Shown: in pieces, positions 1 through 7,087 of the stretch
Numbering within the stretch: position 1 is the first letter of the stretch
Layout of the letters: each line of letters begins with the position of its first letter
Source: a bacterium
Lineage (GTDB): Bacteria; CSSED10-310; JAJRTK01
NCBI GenBank assembly: GCA_024278345.1
Contig: JAJRTK010000265.1
Coordinates: 1-20,086, forward strand
Length of the DNA stretch: 20,086 bases
Direction of reading: 5' to 3'
Translations under genes and position numbers: made by a program
The notes under the pieces: model-generated
What the model was told of the DNA's origin: nothing
What the model saw: the letters and a program-made list of their open reading frames with translations, nothing else
Databases searched by the model: none

Positions 1-1086
1 CGGGACCGGGCGCTCCTCCACTTCTCCGGCGCATACCGCGTCTACTCCGCGACCGCAGCCAAGGGAAACTGGACCGACCTCCCCCCCGATGCCTTCGCCT
101 TCACCCATTCCGCCAACGAGAAAGAGGACGACAACCAACCGGTTCGGGGGCACATGCGCATCTTCCTTCCCCCCGAGATCAAGAGACGCATGAAAGAAAG
201 CGCCGCCGCCCTCAAAAAAGACTATCAGCTCCGAGACGACCTGGAGGCGGACTTCCTGGAACGGGCCAGGCGCCAAACCGAACTCGCCAAGAGCGTCCGG
301 AAACTGGAATTCCAGATCAAGCAGCGCCAGAAAGCCAAACAGGAACCTGGTGGCGACAGCGGCAACGAAACGAAAGCACCTTCCGGCGACCACCCCGCAA
401 GATCCGTAGCCGAGATGCAGAAAGAACTCGAAACCAAGTCCGCGGAACTCGATGCCATGCGCCCGGAAACCGAATCGCTCCACCAGCGCCTGGAAGCGCT
501 CAAATCCTCCATCGAAAGGACCGACCTCTGCGTCGAAGTCCGGTACGACGTGCTTCTCCACAATGACTGCCGCCCGGCCGGGATCAGCAACGGTGAAGGC
601 GCCATCGCCCTCGTCCGACCTGCCGGCCTGGAAAAACTCAGATTCTGGGCAGAATGGCCCGAACTCAACAACACCATCTGCCACGAAATCGGCCACGCGC
701 TGGGCATGTGCTGCAATCACAAAACCCTCTGGCCCTACAAAAGGGAAGAAGGCATCAATCGCCTTCCCACCTACCCTTCCTCCTCCCATCCCAAGGCCAA
801 CACCGGCTACTTTCTGGAAGACGCCGCCTCCGATCCCCCCAAGCCTCTCCACCCCCGTTGGTACACCGGTCGCGGACACATCGGGCACCACTGCGCCGAG
901 GGTCTCAGCCAGAAAAAATACGACGAATGGGGCGATCTCTCCAGCCATGCCAGCAACATCGCAGGCTCCCAGTGCGTCCTCTACGGCCAGGCCCAGTTCC
1001 TTTCGACCCCCACGACCTACTGTGCCAATTGCGCAAAAATCTTCCTGGCCATGGAGGTCTGGACGGGAAAGAAACCCCGCACTTGA
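1..1086 (+). CDS. Zinc-metallopeptidase-like protein with coiled-coil insertion (3' part; 5' end outside window)
   Basis: The frame is open from base 1, so the ATG at 154 is probably internal and 361 C-terminal residues are visible. A zincin helix motif HEIGHALG lies at visible residues 228-235. Downstream are GHHCAEGL, CVLYG and a closing C-x2-C (YCANCAKIF). The same order of motifs ends the 672-aa protein on the opposite strand, so the two are paralogues. Visible residues about 55-165 are rich in charged residues and look like a long, broken coiled coil (Glu/Lys/Arg/Leu/Gln) with a Gly/Ser/Pro-rich break. It sits between a strand resembling the paralogue's KLKVKLP and the segment leading to the active site, where the paralogue has only a short loop. 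No membrane segment is visible. A peptidase toxin carried by the neighbouring injection system is an inference; the substrate is unknown. The gene converges on the main cluster. Confidence 0.72.
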   Translation, partial: RDRALLHFSGAYRVYSATAAKGNWTDLPPDAFAFTHSANEKEDDNQPVRGHMRIFLPPEIKRRMKESAAALKKDYQLRDDLEADFLERARRQTELAKSVRKLEFQIKQRQKAKQEPGGDSGNETKAPSGDHPARSVAEMQKELETKSAELDAMRPETESLHQRLEALKSSIERTDLCVEVRYDVLLHNDCRPAGISNGEGAIALVRPAGLEKLRFWAEWPELNNTICHEIGHALGMCCNHKTLWPYKREEGINRLPTYPSSSHPKANTGYFLEDAASDPPKPLHPRWYTGRGHIGHHCAEGLSQKKYDEWGDLSSHASNIAGSQCVLYGQAQFLSTPTTYCANCAKIFLAMEVWTGKKPRT

Positions 1087-1182
1087 CGGAAGGCCTTCGG
1101 AAAAACCGGTCGCCACGCCGCCCAGGGGAAGACGTTTCGGAAAACGACGCGACACTCTCCTCGCTCGTGAGTCGCAAGTTCT

Positions 1183-1241
1183 CCCCTGACCGTCCATGGC
1201 CTTGGTGGCCAAGGCGTCCATTGGCAATGCGACGGTCGGGG
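1183..1241. terminator. Nested inverted repeat between convergent genes (likely bidirectional terminator)
   Basis: Outer arms CTGACCGTC (1186-1194) and GACGGTCGG (1231-1239) pair with one G-T mismatch. Inside them CCTTGG (1200-1205) and CCAAGG (1209-1214) form a perfect hairpin with a TGG loop. It lies in the 164-bp gap between the stop at 1086 and the opposite stop at 1251. No clear T-run follows on either strand, so intrinsic termination is inferred from position and structure only. Confidence 0.45.
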
Positions 1242-1250
1242 GAGGGTGGA

Positions 1251-3269
1251 TCAGAGCTTCCAGGCCTTGAAGTAGGGAAGGCAGTGCTCGCAGATCTGGA
1301 GCGCCTTGGCATAATCGGTCTTCGGGCCGATTCCACCGAACATGATGCAGGAGCCGTGAATGCCTTCACGGATGAGGTCCGCGTAGTTTGCTTTACCGGC
1401 ATCGCCACTCGTCAGGCCGAAATTGCAGTGAGGCCCCTGGTGGCCGTGTTGTTTGGGGTGTTCAGTATTCATTCCATAGGTGTGCGGATGGTTGAGGGAC
1501 AATCCGGGCATCTTTTCCATGGCCGCGGGTCCCACGGCCTGCTCCATGGCATGGCCGTACTCGTGTAGAAGGGTATAGGCAGCCGCCAAGACCTCATCGC
1601 CTCTCCAGCAGATGGAGAGCCAGTCGGGACACCCTGGTATCGCGCCTCCGGCCATGAAGCCGTAGCTGCGGAGGCTGAGACGCAGTTTGATCGGGTTCTC
1701 TTTCGACGCAAGATTCCCCGGAGCGCCTATTTCATCGGTGGGAAGCTTGACCTTGAGTTTTCTCTCTTGCTGGTTCACCTCGATGAATGCGTCGGTGACC
1801 TCTCCTGAATTGCCCTGCGTGTCCTCCCATCGGCTCAGGCCGCTGCCCTTGACGATGGGTTCTCCGGCGGGATCGACGGGTAGGAGGGAGACGGCGACAT
1901 CGAACCAGTCGGTTTCCGGCTCCTCCATCTCCAGTGTGGCATGGTATCCATTGGATTCGCTGTAGATCCCGTGGCCCAGAAGAAGGTAGAATCGGGGCTC
2001 TCTGTCTGGGGGAGCATCACCGGCAAGGAATTTCTTGCGATAATGGGGATGAGGAGGGGAATAGGTTCGATGGAAATAGTGAGTCTTCCGCGCCAATCCA
2101 AGGGTCTCGGAAGTGTCTGGATCGCAGATCACCAGCTTGTAGCCATACCAATCGTCATCGGGATTCACGGTAATGGCTGGTTCGAAGGCAAGTTCGATAT
2201 AGGCGGCGTCGAAAGCCTTCTGGCTCTTGGCGCGAATCGCCTCTGGCAGATGGTTCTTCTCCAGGGGAAAGGAGAGGGAAGGGCGCACGGGGACAATCCA
2301 GACCTTCCGCCAAGTCTCGACCTGGAGTTCGAGATCGGCGCAGTCATCTGTCCCGCCCACCGAAATCGTGAATTTGTCGCCGCCCGCGGCGCCAAAATTG
2401 AAGCGGAATTCGGCGAATCCGCCATCCTCGGCGATCGCCTTGTCCAGCTTGATTTCCTTGCCCTTTTTCAGTTCCTTCTCCTCCACCACGGGCTTGGGAT
2501 CGTCATTGCGGTCGCTGTTTTCTGGATCGCATTTCACGTTGAGGTAGACCTTGTCTCCGGCCCGGGATGCGGAAAAGGCGGGATCGGCACCTACGCGAAG
2601 GAGCAGATCGGAGCCTCGGCTAGAGTCGGTGGGACTGGGGGAGAGATTGACAAACTGCCGCTGAAGCGCTGTCCCCGCCTTGGGATTGAGGAGCTTGGCG
2701 ATGAACTTACGCTCCACCTGAGCCTCGCGCTCGGCACCGGTTTTCTTCGTCCACTTTTTGAGCTTGAACGGGGCGCGCCAAGAGAGCTTGGCATTGCCCG
2801 GCGGCAGGTTATCAAAGAGGATCTCTCCGTTTTCGTCGGCACGCAGCACGCGAGATTTCTTGCCCCACCAGGGGTGATCCCGGAACATGGAAAAACGGGA
2901 ATCGATCTCCATCTCGATCTTGCAGAGGGCCAGGGGCAGCGGGTCTGAGCTATTTTTTGCGTCTTTGGCCACGACTTTGATGTGATCAAAAAAGACGACG
3001 ATGGGTTCGAGCTGAGCCTTGGTTTCACCGGCCTCCACGTCACAACAGACGGTCAGGCTCATCTCCTTGGCTTCGTCGGGGCCCGTCGCCTCCCACTGGG
3101 CTTCGGCAATACCATCCACGACATCCGCCGTAACGGTATCGAGCTCTTCCTTTTTCTTGCCCCTCAGGCTGTAGAGTTTGAAGGTCACCGAGGTCACTTC
3201 TTCAATGTCGCCGCGGACCTTGGTCTTGAGGGTGATCTTCTTGCCCGCGGGGATGAATTGAGTCGCCAT
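1251..3269 (-). CDS. Zinc-metallopeptidase-like protein, candidate effector (HEYGH family)
   Basis: 672 aa, starting at an ATG with GGAG upstream. The first ~100 residues look like a beta-rich Ig-type or carrier domain with alternating hydrophobics (FIPAGKKITLKTKV). A second beta-rich stretch holds VLRADENGEILFDNLPPG at about 145-165, reminiscent of carboxypeptidase-regulatory-like folds. The middle (about 330-560) is unrecognised. The catalytic motif HEYGHAMEQ is at 569-577, the classic HExxH of zincins. C-terminal to it are GPHC (612-615), CIMFG (641-645) and C-x2-C (660-663), shared with the left-edge protein; they may bind a second zinc or stabilise the fold. No signal peptide or membrane segment is seen, as expected for cargo loaded from the cytoplasm. 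It is the last gene of the cluster, 31 bp after the 336-aa gene, which may encode its partner. The effector role is inferred from context. Confidence 0.78.
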   Translation of the reverse strand: MATQFIPAGKKITLKTKVRGDIEEVTSVTFKLYSLRGKKKEELDTVTADVVDGIAEAQWEATGPDEAKEMSLTVCCDVEAGETKAQLEPIVVFFDHIKVVAKDAKNSSDPLPLALCKIEMEIDSRFSMFRDHPWWGKKSRVLRADENGEILFDNLPPGNAKLSWRAPFKLKKWTKKTGAEREAQVERKFIAKLLNPKAGTALQRQFVNLSPSPTDSSRGSDLLLRVGADPAFSASRAGDKVYLNVKCDPENSDRNDDPKPVVEEKELKKGKEIKLDKAIAEDGGFAEFRFNFGAAGGDKFTISVGGTDDCADLELQVETWRKVWIVPVRPSLSFPLEKNHLPEAIRAKSQKAFDAAYIELAFEPAITVNPDDDWYGYKLVICDPDTSETLGLARKTHYFHRTYSPPHPHYRKKFLAGDAPPDREPRFYLLLGHGIYSESNGYHATLEMEEPETDWFDVAVSLLPVDPAGEPIVKGSGLSRWEDTQGNSGEVTDAFIEVNQQERKLKVKLPTDEIGAPGNLASKENPIKLRLSLRSYGFMAGGAIPGCPDWLSICWRGDEVLAAAYTLLHEYGHAMEQAVGPAAMEKMPGLSLNHPHTYGMNTEHPKQHGHQGPHCNFGLTSGDAGKANYADLIREGIHGSCIMFGGIGPKTDYAKALQICEHCLPYFKAWKL

Positions 3270-3300
3270 CGTAGTCTCCGTTCCTGAGAGCCCTTATCGG

Positions 3301-4311
3301 TCAATCCTCCAGCATCTCGGAAGTCACAAACGCCACCTTCGCTGGATCTGAAGCTGCCGCCCCGGAAAATGCGTGGAGGAAGCAGATCCTCGGCTCTTTC
3401 CAAATGCCTGGCAAGGAAAAAAGGTCAAACGCGAACCGCCCTACGGCGATGGGAAAGGGATCTCCGGGCCCGAGTGGGGAGTAACAGGGAATCCTGAGCG
3501 GCACCTGAAGAGCCCCGGCAAAATCCGAAGCGGTGAGAAGAAGGTTGATGGGCACCATGGCATGGATGGAGGCGGTGTCCGTGGATGCCGGGGAAGGCGA
3601 ACTGTATCGATTCGGCACGGGAACCCTGTAGGCGCCGGCTACTCGGCACCGGGGTACGTCGGCGAGGAGCGCCACACGGTCACTCTGAAGCGAGATCCCA
3701 ATCTTCCCCGGAACAACCGGCAGCTCGGGGGAATCGTGGCCGGGAAGAACCCCGGCCGAAGGCGGGAAAGCCGATGGGAGCCCTTTCTTTCGGTGGTGCT
3801 CTTCGATAAAACGGCGAACCTCCGGATCCCGCAACACTCCGGATCCCGTAAGCTGGACGCGATGGCGATTGCTGACCTGCCCCTTGACGATCACGGCGAC
3901 GTCGTAGGTGGCGGGCCGCCGCGGCAAATTGGGCAAGCTCCGGTAGAGATCGAAATCGAAGAGGATGCCGGCCCACCCCTTGGGCGGTGGGGAGGTGCTG
4001 GGTGGTGGAATATCCTCGATGAAAGCGGGAGCCGGATAGGCGTTGGCGGCATAGAGTTTGCCGTTGTCATGGCAGGAAGCGACGACGACGGCCAGTTCCT
4101 GGAAAGTCCGGTTGGACTTGCCAAGCGGCTCCACATAGCATCCGCAGACTGGCAGAGTGTCACGCCCTTCCAAAGGAACTCGGGAAGGCATGGCCACCGC
4201 CGGCCCAGGAACGCCTTCACCCAAACGGGACTCCAGCACCTCCTGAAGGCTCTCCAGCGGGGGCTTCCAGTATTCCCGGTCGGGGATCGTCAGCAACGGC
4301 TGGTCAGTCAT
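3301..4311 (-). CDS. Uncharacterised 336-aa protein, possible adaptor or immunity partner of the metallopeptidase
   Basis: I do not recognise the family. The protein is soluble-looking, Pro-rich and without an evident signal peptide or membrane span. The best-ordered region is residues about 70-175, with ASCHDNGKLYAANAYPAPAF, then DFDLYRSLPNLPRRP and a basic helix RRFIEEHHRKK. The rest is beta-rich with several short Pro-rich linkers (PPPSTSPPPKG). Codon use is like that of its neighbours. The gene ends 31 bp before the metallopeptidase gene in the same direction, so they are probably co-transcribed. In T6SS effector loci this place is often taken by a chaperone/adaptor or an immunity gene; which applies here cannot be told. 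The ATG at 4311 has only a weak ribosome binding site. The upstream 60 bp are AT-rich for this window and could hold a promoter, but no convincing -35/-10 pair was found. Confidence 0.65.
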   Translation of the reverse strand: MTDQPLLTIPDREYWKPPLESLQEVLESRLGEGVPGPAVAMPSRVPLEGRDTLPVCGCYVEPLGKSNRTFQELAVVVASCHDNGKLYAANAYPAPAFIEDIPPPSTSPPPKGWAGILFDFDLYRSLPNLPRRPATYDVAVIVKGQVSNRHRVQLTGSGVLRDPEVRRFIEEHHRKKGLPSAFPPSAGVLPGHDSPELPVVPGKIGISLQSDRVALLADVPRCRVAGAYRVPVPNRYSSPSPASTDTASIHAMVPINLLLTASDFAGALQVPLRIPCYSPLGPGDPFPIAVGRFAFDLFSLPGIWKEPRICFLHAFSGAAASDPAKVAFVTSEMLED

Positions 4312-4410
4312 TTCGTCTCACTTGGGTTGAAGGATCGCTCCCGCTATTGGCGAAACATTCGGTCAAATTAGGTTTTAGATGCAAATTGCTCTATTCAAGG
4401 GGGTGACAGG

Positions 4411-4475
4411 GGAGGGGCGGCGGACGGACTGCCGCCGACCCGACCGGAACTCAACCAAAGAAAAAGAGCGGCGTT
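4411..4475 (+). repeat. Interspersed hairpin repeat, copy B
   Basis: Core GGCGGCGG-ACGGACTG-CCGCCGAC (4416-4439): an imperfect stem with an 8-nt loop, followed by a CGGAACTCAACCAAAG-type tail. It matches copies at 10741-10800 (opposite orientation) and 12818-12885. It lies in the 220-bp gap between the 151-aa and 336-aa genes. Nothing else stands out in that gap except an AT-rich patch at about 4340-4395. Confidence 0.6.
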
Positions 4476-4531
4476 GTCGGGAATTGTATCCTCTGGGTGT
4501 CCCATGACCGGGTATTCCAGAGTGGCGAAGT

Positions 4532-4987
4532 TCATGGTGTCGTTTCCGTTTCGGTTTCCGTTTCCGTCACGATGGCGAACGCCTCCGATTCCACTTGGCT
4601 GAAAGACTCCAACTCCATGGCCTCGCCGCCTTCGCCATCCCAATCAAGGACCAGATCCTTGGCCTCCCATTGGGAGACGGCTTCCGGTTCGAGGGCGATA
4701 CTTTTCCATTGGCCATCCGCCTCTGGATCGAGGCGGGTGACTTCCCAGTAGATATCGGCCCAGGGTTCCAGAGTAAAGGCCGGTTCCCTTTCAGGCTCCT
4801 GCTCAGCCTGCTCGGTCTGGGCCTCGACTTCCGCCGCGGATGCCTTGAGCTTCGTCAGCCTGCTGGGAAGGCTTGTGGAGGCAAGAGGTGGCCCATAATG
4901 CGCAATGCTCTGCAGATAGCTGCTAAGAGTCGGGAACAGGCCGGGTTTGGTCCTGTAGGGCACATTGTAGATGGGATCGTCGGCCAT
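4532..4987 (-). CDS. Small acidic hypothetical protein (151 aa) with Thr-Glu repeat tail
   Basis: I chose the ATG at 4987 (MADDPIYNVPYRTKPG) over the in-frame TTG two codons upstream because a GAGG lies 8 nt before it. The N-terminal ~45 residues look ordered and aromatic. The remainder is very acidic and Gln-rich, with a Trp about every 20 residues (EPWADIYWEV, DGQWKSI, SQWEAKD). It ends in alternating Thr-Glu encoded by a hexanucleotide repeat. There is no membrane segment. It lies alone between two gaps that each contain an interspersed repeat, so it may be a recent or mobile passenger. The family is unknown; the acidic composition would suit a chaperone or a DNA/protein mimic, but that is speculation. 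Confidence 0.5.
   Translation of the reverse strand: MADDPIYNVPYRTKPGLFPTLSSYLQSIAHYGPPLASTSLPSRLTKLKASAAEVEAQTEQAEQEPEREPAFTLEPWADIYWEVTRLDPEADGQWKSIALEPEAVSQWEAKDLVLDWDGEGGEAMELESFSQVESEAFAIVTETETETETTP
4542..4567. repeat. Hexanucleotide tandem repeat GTTTCS x4
   Basis: Four GTTTCC/GTTTCG units in a row inside the 3' end of the 151-aa gene. On the minus strand they encode the Thr-Glu dipeptide run just before the stop. Gain or loss of units would be in frame and would change only tail length. Confidence 0.8.
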
Positions 4988-5089
4988 GAACAAGCCTCGG
5001 AAGTTGGAACGTGCTCTTCTTTTAGGGGCTAGTTAGTGGAAAACCCTGTGATTTTTTTTGGTTGGGTCCTGCTCCCATCGGCACCGACC

Positions 5090-5134
5090 CGCGCCTTCGG
5101 CGCGAGTTCCCCGCGTCCGCCGCTGCTCGCCATT
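5090..5134 (-). repeat. Interspersed hairpin repeat, truncated copy D, with adjacent GC hairpin
   Basis: On the minus strand ATGGCGAGCAGCGGCGGACG (5133 to 5114) matches the start of copy C, which has ATGGCGAGTAGCAGCGGACG. The loop and second arm are missing, and the similarity resumes only as GGGAACT (down to about 5106). A perfect hairpin CGCGCC-TTC-GGCGCG (plus strand) abuts it at 5090-5104. Both are in the 218-bp gap between the GTPase gene and the 151-aa gene, which contains no other supportable feature. Confidence 0.45.
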
Positions 5135-5205
5135 GTCGCCGCCAGTGTCATCCATTGCCGTAGGGCTGGAGCACCACCGGAAACCGTGGGTTGAGGATGT
5201 CTCAT

Positions 5206-7032
5206 TCAGCGCGGCAGATCTGCCTCCAGCCCGCGGATACGACGAGCCGCAAGGTCGATTTGGGCACCTTTTGGAAAACCGATGCGGTATTCCCGATATC
5301 CCTGGACCGTATTTTTGGACTTGGCGGACTGCCAGGCGCGGTTTTCCATTTCCTTGGCCACGTATCCGCGCCAGGGTGCCGTCACGGAAGGATCTTGGCC
5401 GGGGGCACTGGGCCAACTTTGGCGCGCATTGTATTTTTCAATCCAAATAAGAGCGGCCTCTTTGAGCACACTTCCTGGATACTGAACGACACAGCGGCGG
5501 AAAGAGGCTACGCTTTGTCGCCGCAAGGCTTCTTTCCAAGCGCTTTCCAGGGCCAGGTAGTAGGATTCGGGGATCTGGGGAGTTTCCACTTGAAGGATCT
5601 CCAGGCGGCGCCGTGCCTCACCGGCATAATCGCTGGAAGGAAAGGCCATGAGAAAGCGCTGGTAAGCAAGGGCGGAATGGGCGGTCTGCGCCCTGTCCCA
5701 GGCATCTCGTTCCGGCTGGCGTTCAATCGCCTGGATCTCCTGCCTTGCTTCGGAGGTGTGTAAACCCTTTGGAAAGGCGCTCAAATAAGTTTCAAAGGCC
5801 GATTTTCTGCTCTCTTCCACAGCTTTATTCCAAGCCTCGTCATCCCTTTTCCAGTTTTCTAGCTGCGTGGTACGGGCCATGGCAAGCTGAGCGAATGGCG
5901 CATCGGGGTTTTCCTTGGCGAAAGCCTCATAGGCCTCCGGCGAGTCAGCCGCGAGGGCAGAATTCCAAGCCAGCCGCTCCTTTTCCAGTTCCCGCGTGGC
6001 TTCGGTGGCCCGTGAAAAAGCTGCCTGAGCCGCGCTCCTTTCGTAGATCCCGAATCCAAGGATCACGATGGCGACGGCAACGAACAACAATGTCCAGAGG
6101 TTTCCGAACTTCGGTCGCGCTCGAATCGTCCGCAAGTGCTGGAAAAAATCGCTGAAAAGCTGGAACAGACCTCGGCGAGTCCAGGGTTGGTAGTAACTAT
6201 CGACGGGTTGAGCGGCCATGAAATAGCCACCGACGAACCGATGCTGCAATTGGTAGATAGTGGATTCCCAAAGGAACCGGGTCCTGTCCAGGAGGGTCCT
6301 GCGCAACTCTCCCCATTGGTATGTGGTGCCACGCACTCCAGCCGAAGCGACGGCATCGAGGAAGGTCTCCCAGCGCTGGTGGACTTCCCCAGCCTCGGCG
6401 GCGCTCAACTTTTCAAGTGCCGATGCGCTCCGCCGATCATTGACGATCCGGATCTGCTCCGGCTCAACAACGCCATACTCATCGGCTTTCGTGTAAGCGA
6501 CCGCAATCATGACCTCGGGGTTGCGGGCCACGGCAAGATTCACGTGAGACAACATGCGATTCATGGCATCCGTGGGTGGCTCCGCCTGTGCAAGAACATG
6601 GGGCCCCAAAACCAGGAGAAGCATGTGGGCACCGGCCGTCGCTTGGTAGATTGGCGGCCACTCGTCATACTGCGTGTCGGGTGGCGGCGGCTGGCTGGCG
6701 GTCAAAAGGCGCCCGGGGATATCGACAAACTCGATGCGCGCCTTTTTCCCGTCGAATTCCAAGGTCCCCCGATGGATCCTGGTCTCTTCTCCGAGATCCA
6801 AGTCGGCCGCTTCTGAGTCTTCCTCCTCTTCTTGCGCGGCCTGGGTGGGATCGAAGAGCAGCTTGACAGCTAGCCGGGGGGCGGAAGAATCGGTGAGAGC
6901 TTCGATAAACTGATTGACCACCGCCGACTTTCCACCGAAGGGCGGTCCCAGGACGCAGATCTTGATGGTCTCAGGCCCCTTGGCCTTCCGGGAAAAAAGA
7001 AAGCCAACCAGCCTCTTCGCGTAAATCAACAT
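5206..7032 (-). CDS. GTPase with one membrane segment and C-terminal repeats, TssM-position protein
   Basis: 608 aa with a strong ribosome binding site (GGAAGGGGG). The N-terminal GTPase domain has a P-loop GPPFGGKS (29-36), a G3-like DIPGR (104-108) and a G4 TKAD (181-184). One membrane helix lies at about 312-330. The rest, probably periplasmic, is helical and holds five degenerate ~38-residue units of the pattern (A/W)-W-x2-A ... Y/F-x5-F/Y-P ... A. TssM/IcmF of the T6SS also has a cytoplasmic GTPase-like domain and a large periplasmic part. It is usually about twice as long with more membrane helices, and IcmF sequence features are not recognisable here. It follows TssK-like and TssL-like genes, matching the tssK-tssL-tssM order. 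It may be a TssM analogue built from other domains; a regulatory membrane GTPase is the alternative. Confidence 0.75.
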   Translation of the reverse strand: MLIYAKRLVGFLFSRKAKGPETIKICVLGPPFGGKSAVVNQFIEALTDSSAPRLAVKLLFDPTQAAQEEEEDSEAADLDLGEETRIHRGTLEFDGKKARIEFVDIPGRLLTASQPPPPDTQYDEWPPIYQATAGAHMLLLVLGPHVLAQAEPPTDAMNRMLSHVNLAVARNPEVMIAVAYTKADEYGVVEPEQIRIVNDRRSASALEKLSAAEAGEVHQRWETFLDAVASAGVRGTTYQWGELRRTLLDRTRFLWESTIYQLQHRFVGGYFMAAQPVDSYYQPWTRRGLFQLFSDFFQHLRTIRARPKFGNLWTLLFVAVAIVILGFGIYERSAAQAAFSRATEATRELEKERLAWNSALAADSPEAYEAFAKENPDAPFAQLAMARTTQLENWKRDDEAWNKAVEESRKSAFETYLSAFPKGLHTSEARQEIQAIERQPERDAWDRAQTAHSALAYQRFLMAFPSSDYAGEARRRLEILQVETPQIPESYYLALESAWKEALRRQSVASFRRCVVQYPGSVLKEAALIWIEKYNARQSWPSAPGQDPSVTAPWRGYVAKEMENRAWQSAKSKNTVQGYREYRIGFPKGAQIDLAARRIRGLEADLPR

Positions 7033-7087
7033 CGGGACCCCCTTCCACTTTCAAGGCGCGGGTCTTGCCAGATACCCAACCGTTTGC

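Noticed and set aside
1941-2948. 335-codon plus-strand frame (and 3373-4371)
   Set aside because: Antisense shadows of the metallopeptidase and 336-aa genes, which have better starts, motifs and context.
5051-5059. T8 run as an intrinsic terminator
   Set aside because: On the minus strand, where the genes are, it is an A-run; on the plus strand no hairpin precedes it.
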